Positions 34,522 to 42,163 of a DNA stretch of 64,000 bases are shown piece after piece; the stretch's first letter is position 1; every line of letters starts with the position of its first letter. A program made the position numbers and the translations under genes. The DNA lies in NCBI GenBank assembly GCA_963835295.1, contig CAWIEX010000011.1, positions 1,240,001 through 1,304,000 of the forward strand, in the 5' to 3' direction. The notes under the pieces were generated by a model. That model saw only the letters and a program-made list of their open reading frames with translations, was not told where the DNA came from and did no database searches. The DNA is from JAOPZW01 sp963835295. GTDB lineage: Bacteria > Actinomycetota > Thermoleophilia > Solirubrobacterales > Solirubrobacteraceae.

Positions 34522-35067
34522 TCAAGAGGCTGGGCTTGTCTCGGTTGCCGGGCCGACGGCTTCGGCGAGCAACGTGCGAATGGCAGTTTCAGTACGACCG
34601 TAATTGCCCTCACCGATCTGCGTGTAGCGAATCTGGCCGGCGCCATCGATGAGGTACATGGTGGGCCAGTACCGGTTTCCGTACGCGTTCCAAGCGACGA
34701 AGTCGTTGTCCAGTCCGACGGGATACTCGAGCCTGTGCTCGCGCACGGCACGCTCCACGTTCTGAACGGACCGCTCGAATGCGAACTCGGGACTGTGGAC
34801 GCCGACGACCGTGAAGTCGGGCTGGTACCGATCGTGCATTCGACGCATGAAGGGGAGAGTGTGCTGGCAGTTCACGCACGCGAAGGTCCAGAAGTCAAGC
34901 AGGACGACGCGGTGGCGAAGGGCCGCGAGCCTCAGCGGCTCGCCGTCCGGGGTGTTCAGCCACGGATCGACGTAGACCAGTTCGGGAGCGTGGCCGAGGA
35001 CAGCCAACCGACGCGCAACATCCTCTTCCATCGGTGCGTGAGAGGTGCTTCGCGGAGGGAAGGTCAT
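34522..35067 (-). CDS. Thioredoxin-like (TlpA/DipZ C-domain type) protein
   Basis: 181 residues. The thioredoxin fold is marked by VVLLDFWTFACVNCQHTLPF (redox motif CVNC), FTVVGVHSPEFAFERSVQNV, the cis-Pro loop in RYWPTMYLIDGAGQIRYTQI and a final GEGNYGRTETAIRTLL. The same module forms the C-terminal domain of mycobacterial DipZ. There is no signal peptide, so it is likely cytoplasmic or part of a lost fusion. Confidence 0.85.
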   Translation of the reverse strand: MTFPPRSTSHAPMEEDVARRLAVLGHAPELVYVDPWLNTPDGEPLRLAALRHRVVLLDFWTFACVNCQHTLPFMRRMHDRYQPDFTVVGVHSPEFAFERSVQNVERAVREHRLEYPVGLDNDFVAWNAYGNRYWPTMYLIDGAGQIRYTQIGEGNYGRTETAIRTLLAEAVGPATETSPAS

Positions 35068-35111
35068 AACTCGGTTGATGGTGGCTGGCGGATGAGGTCA
35101 CGGCGATCGCG

Positions 35112-35850
35112 TTAGGTGATCGCAAAATCACATGTACCGACTGCGCCCACCAGCCCAGTCCCGGCCGAGCTGGCGCCTCCCGCCCCGTCGTCGCGCACCT
35201 CGACGCGCAGCACGCGGTCCTCGATCCGCGCGGCGACCTCGGCATGCGCTGCCGAGGCGTGCTTGGCCACATTGGTCAGTGCCTCGGCCACCACGAAGTA
35301 GGCGGTCGCCTCGATCGGCGCCGGGAGCCGGCCGACGGACACGTCGATTTCGACGCGAACCGGCGCCCGTGAAGCGAGCGCATTGATGCCCGCGCGCAGG
35401 CCGCCGCGCGTGAGGACCGACGGCAGGATCCCGTGCGCGAGCTCGCGCACCTCGGCGATCGCCTGCTCCGCGTGCTCGAGCGCCTCCTGCACCAGCAGCG
35501 GCGCGTTCTCTATTCCGTTCGCCAGCGCCCGCTGCACGAGCTGGAGCGTGATCACCGTGTGCACCAGGCGCTGCTGCGCGCCGTCGTGCAGATCGCGGAC
35601 GACCCGCCGGCGCTCGTCGTCGGCCGCCGCGGCGATGCGCGCCCGCGAGGCGGCGAGCTCAGCGCGCGCGTGCAGGCTGGAGATCGCGGTCGCCACCAAC
35701 TCGGTGAAGTCGGCGAGCCGGCGCTCCATGCCGGCCGCGAACGCGCGCTCGCGCGAGACGGTCGTGATCGCCCCCCACAGCTCGCCTGCGACGATCGGAC
35801 TCGCCAGCGCGGAGCGGACCGACTCCGCGCGGACGACCCCGGGTTCTCAC
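35112..35850 (-). pseudogene. NarL-type sensor histidine kinase, truncated at both ends
   Basis: An in-frame stop precedes the fragment, which starts inside a GAF domain (LASPIVAGELWGAITTVSRE). The HisKA_3 phosphoacceptor is intact (DDERRRVVRDLHDGAQQRLV, His in DLHDGAQQ), and the HATPase domain runs through YFVVAEALTNVAKHASA to VEVRDDGAGGA. It then derails after TGLVG into CDFAIT and stop, losing the last lid strand. Sensor input and C-terminus are both gone. Confidence 0.75.
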
Positions 35851-35979
35851 GCCGCCGCCCGCCCGCCCAGAGGCCCGTAGTGGGGTCGGCCCGGGCGGGT
35901 GGTGCGGCGCGGTGGGTCAGCCGGCGGCGATGCCCTCGCCGCCGACAGCGTCAGGCACGCTGACCGAGACCGACTCGCG

Positions 35980-36172
35980 TCAGCGTGCCGTCGCAGCTGG
36001 AGCCGCGTCGACCGTGCCGGAGTCGGTGGCCACGGCACCCAGCAGCGCAAGCGGCTCATCCCGCGCGTCGCGGACCTCCGACAGCGTGCCGCTGCCATCG
36101 TTCGATGCGTACAGGGTGTCGCCCACCCGCACGCTCCAGCGACCCGCCGCGCACGCCGCCGCGGAACTGCTG
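35980..36172 (-). pseudogene. Beta-propeller (lactonase/YncE-like) fragment
   Basis: About 60 codons read WSVRVGDTLYASNDGSGTLS and LALLGAVATDSGTVDAA, one blade of the lactonase-type propeller, then stop. The LYASN-GSGTLS signature is characteristic. There is no start or remaining blades. Confidence 0.5.
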
Positions 36173-36236
36173 GTCTGAGAGGAACATCGGTGTCAGTCGA
36201 CGATGCAGGTGAGGATGAGCAGCCCGGCGAGTTGCG

Positions 36237-36665
36237 TCACATCGCCGGGGCTGCCGCGTGAACGATGAGGCCGAACTTGGCCGGGTCGTCGTCGGCGTGG
36301 TCGCGCGGGACGAAGAAGTACTCCGCGCCCGCCGGCTCGAGGGTGACCAGGAGTCGCACGTGCTCGCTACGCACGGTGAAACCGTGCGGCACGTTCTTCG
36401 GAAGCGCCGCGTATGAGCCGGCCTCGACGTCGATCTTGTCGCCGCCCACGTAGGCGGTGATCGCGCCCTCCAGGACGTACAACGTTTCGTCCTCGCGGGT
36501 GTGGGTGTGCATCGGCGGCTCGGCGCCCGCCTGCACGCGCCACTCGACGACCGCCCAGTCGCCTCCGGACTGCTCACCGGCCAGCTTGAGCTCCGAGCTC
36601 GAGCCACCGTGGGTCACGGTACGTCCAGCCCCGGGGCCGGACAGGACAGGTTCACTTAGGGCCAT
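36237..36665 (-). CDS. Cupin-domain protein
   Basis: 142 residues from ATG 36665 with GAGGAG upstream. The cupin metal-site motif 1 is PPMHTHTREDETLYVLEG (His, His, Glu) and motif 2 lies in LPKNVPHGFTVRSEHVRLL (His). Single small barrel; probably a metal-dependent enzyme or binding protein of unknown substrate. Surrounding DNA is decayed, but this gene is intact. Confidence 0.85.
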   Translation of the reverse strand: MALSEPVLSGPGAGRTVTHGGSSSELKLAGEQSGGDWAVVEWRVQAGAEPPMHTHTREDETLYVLEGAITAYVGGDKIDVEAGSYAALPKNVPHGFTVRSEHVRLLVTLEPAGAEYFFVPRDHADDDPAKFGLIVHAAAPAM

Positions 36666-37230
36666 GGTGTTGCTCCTCTGATTGGGAAAGGATTTCCATT
36701 GAACGAACCCTGCTCCGACCATCAACCACCGCTCACGATCGTCTCATCGCTTTCGTCAATCGGCCGGACGCTGGGCGCGGCCCCGATCGCCACAGCGCCT
36801 TCGCCAGCCGACCTGACAACGCGCCGGCGGTCACGGCGCTCACCCGTTCGGGGGCGCCCGCGGTTGACGGGCGGGCGTTCAGCAACTCGGCGGCGATCGC
36901 GATCGCCCCGGCCGGCCTGCGGACGCTCGGCCTCCCGGAGGCGACCGGCGACATCACGATCGCGCACTCGTCGCTGCCGAGGGGCCGGCTACAGCACGAT
37001 CTGGACCGATCCGCACCGCGTGGTGGTGATCTTCGAGGGCGTCGCCAAGGCGCTCAAGGAGAATAGCCGGAGTCCGTCCCCACCGGGGTGGCCCGACGTG
37101 GGAGACCGTGCTACTCGTCGAGCCCGCGCCACCGTTGAGTGGGCCGACGGTGGCCTCTTGCCACGCGGGGTAGTTCGGTGCAAGAACCCGGCTGAACCAC
37201 CTCCCATTGGCGGAGGAGTGTTCGCACCAG
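36666..37230. other. No gene recognised
   Basis: 565 bp upstream of both the cupin and the recombinase. Short protein-like runs occur in the plus strand (for example GYSTIWTDPHRVVVIFEG near 36990) but without start, context or family. Likely remnants. Confidence 0.45.
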
Positions 37231-38540
37231 ATGGCATTGCTCGGCGGCTACATGCGCGTGTCGGCCAAGGGCGACCGGGATCCCGATCGCTGGTTGACCG
37301 TGCCCCATCAGCGTGAGGCCATCGAGCGGTGGTGCCGTGATCACGAGCATCGCCTGGTGGATCTGCGCCAGGACATCGACGTGTCCGGCGCGAGTAAGAA
37401 CCGGCCCAACCTCGAGGAGCTCGTTGTCCGTGTTGAGTCCGGTGAGCTCGCCGGGATCGTGGTGGCCAAGCTGGATCGCTTCAGCCGCTGGCTGCCGTAC
37501 GGCGTCCAGATCATCGAGCGCATCGACGACGCGGGGGGCTCTTCGTCGCCGCTGCGGACGGGTTCGACCTGCGCACCGACAGCGGACGCCTGCAGTTCCA
37601 CGTGATGCTGTCGTTCGCCGACTACGAGCTTCGACGCTTCCGCACGAACTGGCGCAAGGCGCGCGAAACGCTGATCCTCGAGCGAGGACAACATTGGGGG
37701 CCTGCCGTCCCGCTCGGGTACCGCCGGGATGCTGACGGCAGGTTGGCGATCGATCCGGAGACCGCCGATCTCGTCCGGGAGATGTACGCGCGTCGTAGCG
37801 CCGGCGCCGGGTTGACCGAGCTCGCCCGCTGGCTCGACGGACTGGGAGCGCGCACATGGCGCGGCGGCCGCCCGACCGCCCGCTGGGTCGGGGACCTGGT
37901 CCGCTCGCCCGTCTATCTCGGCTGGGCATACGCTGGCTCGCTCTGCAACGAGCACGCTCACCCGCCGCTCGTGGATCGGGTGACTTGGGAACGCGGTAGG
38001 CGTGCGCGCGCGCCAAAGCCCAGCCAGGGATCGCCGACCGTGCTGAGCGGTCTTGTCCGATGTCGAGCGTGTCGCCACGTGATGGGAGCGGCCTGGTCGC
38101 AGACCAAGGCCGGAAGGGAACGGGCCTATCGCTGCAGTCCGGGTAAGGCCAGCGGACGCTGCCCACGTCCCGCCTTCGCGCTCGAGACGACCCGGACATC
38201 CAGGGCGCCCTACCCCCACGCGCGTACGCCGACGGCCTTGGGGTCCGACAACGGCGTGTGGACGAGATCGACCGCGCGATCGGCGTGAGGTCGCTCGGCG
38301 CCCGGCCATCGCGGCAGACGCGACCACGCTGCGCCTGCAGTGGCCGGACCTGGAGATCGAGACGCGCCGCCGGATGTTGCACGCTGCCATTGGCGCCGTC
38401 GTCGTGAGCGCGCCGAGCCGCCGGCGAGATCACAGCGTCCTGCTATGCCACCGAGCGCGCCTGCTGCGACCCGAGGATTTGCCCTCCGACCTCCCCGGAC
38501 CGGGGCGCAACCCGCGACCCCTCGTCGCCTTCCCGGCGTT
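37231..38540 (+). pseudogene. Large serine recombinase, frameshifted
   Basis: ATG 37231 opens the resolvase domain: MALLGGYMRVSAKGDRDPDR (catalytic Ser in MRVSA), then VVRVESGELAGIVVAKLDRF and SRWLPYG. At the run of six G (37533-37538) the frame shifts. The next frame carries FDLRTDSGRLQFHVMLSFAD, the recombinase domain (GLTELARWLDGLGARTWRGG) and zinc ribbon LVRCRACRHVMGAAW. Further shifts follow; remnants of the C-terminal coiled region include DLEIETRRRMLHAAIGAVVV. Actinophage/ICE-type integrase, inactive as read. Confidence 0.85.
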
Positions 38541-38599
38541 CGACGATCCATCGACCCGTTCAGGATCGACTACCGGCGGCTGGGCGCGGGTGCGCAGCC

Positions 38600-38879
38600 A
38601 GCGCTCCCGGCCGCTCAGAGCATCTGGCGAGCTCACGCGACCGGCTCCGGAGCGCAGACCGTCACCTGGCCGGTCGAGAAGGGCCATTGGTCTGCGGTCG
38701 TGATGAACGCCGACGGCAGCCGAAAAGTGAGCGTCGAGGCGCAGCTGGCCGCCCGGGTGTCGCACGTGTGGTGGATCGTCATCGGGCTGTTCGTCGTCGG
38801 TGGGCTGTCGCTTGCCGGCGGCGGCGCGCTCGTTTGCTCCGGCGCTCCTACCCGGGCGCAGGTGACCGAGAAGGCATGA
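38600..38879 (+). pseudogene. C-terminal fragment of a membrane protein
   Basis: Reads IWRAHATGSGAQTVTWPVEK, WSAVVMNADGSRKVSVEAQL and one membrane helix (VWWIVIGLFVVGGLSLAGGG). The 'VVMNADGS' extracellular strand followed by a final helix is a recurring actinobacterial membrane-protein C-terminus of unknown function. Its N-terminal half is absent. Confidence 0.6.
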
Positions 38880-38882
38880 AGA

Positions 38883-39478
38883 TGCACCGCCTCCACCACC
38901 TCCATCGTCGTCCGGATCGATCACCGGGCAGCAGCGCCGCCCCTCAGCGGCGGCTGCTATCGGTGCTGCTGATCGCGCAGTTGATGGTGATCCTCGACAT
39001 TCGGCCGGTGAATGTCGCACTGCCCGACGTCGCGAGGGGCGTGCGAGGTCGGCGCCTCCGAGATCGGCTGGACAATCACCAGCAACTTTCTGCTCTACGG
39101 CAGCCTGCTCCTGCTCGGCGGGCGCGCCGCCGACTTGCTCAGTCGCCGGCGCGTCTTCTTCGCCGGCTGAGCGTCTTCACGGCAGCGTCGCTCGCGTCCG
39201 CCCTCGCCGTCAGCTCGACCGCGCTGTTTGCGGCCCGCGCACGCCAGGGCTCGGCGCTGCGATGCTGCCGCCAGCATCGCCCTCGATCATCACGACGAGC
39301 TTCCGGGCACGGAGCGGGCGCGAGCGCTCGGCGACTAGGACGCAGTCGGCGGCGCCGGCGCCGCCGTCGGCGTCCTGCTCGGCGGCGTCCTCACCCAGGT
39401 TGCCGACTGGCGCGCGATCTTCTCCATCAACCTGCCGGGCGCTGCTGGCGTCGCGCTGATCGGGCGAAACGTCGTGCC
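38883..39478 (+). pseudogene. MFS drug transporter (EmrB/QacA-like) remnant
   Basis: Pieces in all three frames rebuild the first four helices of an MFS exporter: LLSVLLIAQLMVILDI and VNVALPDVARG (helix 1), LLYGSLLLLGGRAADLLSRR (helix 2 and motif A), FTAASLASALAVSSTALFAA, and VGVLLGGVLTQVADWRAIFS. At least four frameshifts; everything after helix ~5 is lost. Confidence 0.75.
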
Positions 39479-39672
39479 TGCCGATCCGTGCGCACCCCTC
39501 GTGGGACTGTCCAACTGCTCCTGGGACGTACGGCGAGACGTCTGAACCTGGCACGCGAGACGACCGGGTTGGACGAAGTGCAAGCGTGGTGGGGCCCGGA
39601 GCTGGCGGCGACCGCAGTCGGTGCGAAGCGGTAGCGGCGGCGTGGTTGCCGGATGTCGATGCCTCGGCCAAA

Positions 39673-39701
39673 TCGGACGTAATACGAAGGATTACGTCCG
39701 A
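39673..39701. promoter_or_regulatory. Perfect 11-bp inverted repeat
   Basis: TCGGACGTAAT, a 7-bp spacer ACGAAGG, then ATTACGTCCGA. The arms are perfect and AT-rich at the centre, as in TetR-family operators. No intact regulator gene is next to it; the MFS pseudogene ends ~200 bp upstream. Confidence 0.55.
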
Positions 39702-40780
39702 AACGGCCGGCGGCCTGGAGCCGATCGGGCGGAGCGCTGATTTCGGGTCGAGCCCCACGCCGGCGACTGTCGGTCTCGCGGGAGAGGATCGGTCTCCACC
39801 TGCGCTTCCGCTTCGTCCATTCCGGTCGTCTGACGCCGGACCGGCGAGACGCTCGCACCCACGCCAAGGTGGCAGTCACACCCGTGGCGCGGGCGGAGGG
39901 CCAACCTTCGGCCCAGCCGGGCGGCGCGCCGTCTTGGGAGGACTCGGCGCGCCGCCCTGAATTCAGCGAGGCCCTGAGGGTGGGGTGTGGGACTCACCGG
40001 GCCGGGATGGCTCTACAACGCCTCCGCACCGGTCAGGGTTGGGTAGTAGAGGCCGCAGAGGGACCGCGACCACCGCTCGTGGCGTCGTTGCTACCGCTAG
40101 CCGTGTGGGCTGGCCCGCTCGCGTGCGCCGGGTTCGCCGGGAGTCGGGAATGGGGACCCGCCGCTGTACGCGCACGACCCGAAGGTGTGAGGGGGCCGCC
40201 GCGTCCGGCCTTGCCCACCGCAACGCGCCACGACACGGCGCTTCGCCCAACCTTGGGCATCGCGTTGCGTTGAAGGGGGTAGGGGTGATGCCCAGGGGGA
40301 GGGAAGCCGACAGGCGCCCCTAGCTGGGCATCGCACTGGAGGTTCGTACTTGCGGCTCGCCACGGATGGCGGGCCGTTCTGCGTGTGTTGGGCCCACCTT
40401 CCGCACGCTCCACCTGCGAAGCGCCGCGTTGGAGCTGGGGAAGGACTGTCGCCTTGGAGGGAATGCGCTTCCCCGCGCCCCGATTCCCCTGCGGTCAGTC
40501 GGCCACCGCGTGTACCACCCTTGCCGCGACCGCGGCACGCACGATGGACCGGAATCGGCGGGACAACCTGAAAGGGCAATCGCCCTGTGTGCGCGAGCGC
40601 ACACGAATGAAGCGACTGCCCGGACGTCAGCCTCGGGTACAGATGAATTGGGCGCTTGCTCGTCGCAGTTGCCAGGCGCGTCCTGAGAACAGTCTGCCGG
40701 AGGAGTCCTCGACGCCGTCGTGCGCGGCGCCATCGGGGGGCATCCGGCACATCCACCCGCATAAAGGTCAGGAGGACTTC
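39702..40780. other. Long unassigned stretch with one hairpin
   Basis: Nearly 1.1 kb without a recognisable gene. All frames are Arg/Pro/Gly-rich and lack ribosome sites. A hairpin GATGCCCAG/CTGGGCATC spans 40287-40332 with an inner GGGG/CCCC pairing. The stretch may be leader, remnant DNA or an RNA gene; nothing seen decides it. Confidence 0.4.
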
Positions 40781-41098
40781 ATGAGTACTCACGCATCTCC
40801 GCGCATCAGCGCGGACGATCACGACACGCGCGGCGCCGTGGCGCCGCGCACCCACGTCCGCCGTCTAAGCACGGAGACGAAGGCCGCGTTCAAGACGACG
40901 GAGTTCTTCTCATACATCGCCGTCCTCGTCGGCGTCCTCATCGCCGGCGCGGTGGTCGATTCGGCGGATGCCGGCGGCTACGGCGCCCGCCAGGTGTGGC
41001 TCTACACGACGATCCTCACCGTCGGCTACATGGTGTCCCGCGGCCTGGCGAAGTCCGGCAGCCGCGACCCGTATGACGCCGACGAGGGCAGCCGGTAA
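40781..41098 (+). CDS. Small two-helix membrane protein
   Basis: 105 residues, ATG 40781 with AGGAGGA upstream. The N-terminal ~45 residues are hydrophilic (MSTHASPRISADDHDTRG). Two hydrophobic helices follow (FFSYIAVLVGVLIAGAVVDS and VWLYTTILTVGYMVSRGLAK), then a short acidic tail. It is well formed and starts immediately after the unassigned stretch. Function unknown. Confidence 0.78.
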   Translation: MSTHASPRISADDHDTRGAVAPRTHVRRLSTETKAAFKTTEFFSYIAVLVGVLIAGAVVDSADAGGYGARQVWLYTTILTVGYMVSRGLAKSGSRDPYDADEGSR

Positions 41099-41104
41099 CG
41101 GTTC

Positions 41105-41248
41105 ATGGCCTTTTGGTCGGCGGGCCATCGGTCGTATCGCGGTGGCCGGGTCCGCGTCATCGGATGCGGACCCGGCTGCCTCGTGACGTCCCTGCTTCTG
41201 TCGCTGGCGCTGACGATTCTGATCAACATCGCCATCAGGCTGTTCTGA
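41105..41248 (+). CDS. 47-residue membrane protein
   Basis: ATG 41105, six bases after the previous stop, giving a probable two-gene operon. The N-terminal half is basic (MAFWSAGHRSYRGGRVRVIG), followed by CGPGCLVTSLLLSLALTILI and NIAIRLF. The GCGPGCL turn followed by a single helix recurs in tiny actinobacterial membrane proteins. Function unknown. Confidence 0.65.
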   Translation: MAFWSAGHRSYRGGRVRVIGCGPGCLVTSLLLSLALTILINIAIRLF

Positions 41249-41522
41249 CGGGCGGCCCCCATGGCCAGGCGAAATGACCCGTCCCCTCCGGATCGCGCGC
41301 CCAGCGGGCGCAACCGTGCCGGGCTCGGAATGGACTGGGGGAGGGTCTCGCTCGCCGGCACTGCCGGCGCAGACTGGGGGCGGGGCGGTGAGAGCCGCCT
41401 CCCATCCAGAGATCTAGTGTCGCCCGGGATGCGGGAAACGAGCGACAGACGCGGTGGTTCAGGTGGCGCTGGGACGGCCGAAGGATCTATCGGTGCTGCA
41501 CGGGAGGCCGTCGCCGGGATCT

Positions 41523-41870
41523 TCACCACCTGGCTCGCCGAGCGATACCCAGGGACACGATCTCGATGTCTCGGAGCTCGTCGTGCTCGACACGGGCGAG
41601 GTAGCGGTCGAGGTCCTCGGTGCGCGCGATCCCGACGGAGAGGGATTCGCCGCGACGGCGCTCGTCGCGGTGAGCCTGAGCCGGCCGAGGCGATCTTCGA
41701 GCGCCCCGGTCGTGCCGCCCACGTCGAGCCTCTCGGTCGAGAGCGCGTACGACGACGTCTGATCGTGATGCGCGTTCGTAGCGAGGTAGCCGCTGCCGGC
41801 CGTCTCGCGATATGCCCTCGTCGGTCTCGGGCAGCGCCAGCGCGATCCGGGCCACGTCCTCCTAGGTGGC
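41523..41870 (-). pseudogene. MmcQ/YjbR-like protein remnant
   Basis: The start resembles the family's first helix (EDVARIALALPETDEG), with a TAG just before where relatives have a Tyr. Later sequence loses resemblance, recovering weakly at LDRYLARVEHDELRDI before stop. Tentative: the N-terminal match is the main support. Confidence 0.45.
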
Positions 41871-41888
41871 CGTCGTCGCGCTCTCCCG

Positions 41889-42161
41889 TCAGAGCTCGAG
41901 TGCGGCGTTGCCGCGCCGGATGCCCTCGAACCAGGCGATGCCGATGCCGATGAGCGTTCCGGGGATCGCGTCGAGCGCTTGCAGGATGTGCGTGTCGCTC
42001 TCGCCGGGGATCGTGGCGCCGTTGACCGGGAGGCCGAAGACCATCGCGCCGATGAGAGCGCCGACGAACGCGCCGACGATCCCGCCCCAGAAGCGGTCGG
42101 GGATGAAGATCGTGAAGTGCCAGATGGCGAGGCCCATCATGATCCACGCGAGCATGGCCAT
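41889..42161 (-). CDS. Small membrane protein downstream of secDF
   Basis: 90 residues from ATG 42161 with GGGAGGAG upstream, starting 2 bp after the secDF stop, so the two are co-transcribed. It has Gly-rich helices (WIMMGLAIWHFTIFIP, WGGIVGAFVGALIGAMVFGL) and ALDAIPGTLIGIGIAWFEGI. Size and topology recall GlsB/YeaQ-like proteins, without a firm match. Confidence 0.7.
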   Translation of the reverse strand: MAMLAWIMMGLAIWHFTIFIPDRFWGGIVGAFVGALIGAMVFGLPVNGATIPGESDTHILQALDAIPGTLIGIGIAWFEGIRRGNAALEL

Positions 42162-42163
42162 GG

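Noticed and set aside
39702..40780. Protein-coding gene on the minus strand (frame at 40097-40855)
   Set aside because: Composition is Arg/Pro/Gly/Ser-rich, no ribosome site or domain was seen, and several frames are equally open, as expected in GC-rich non-coding DNA.
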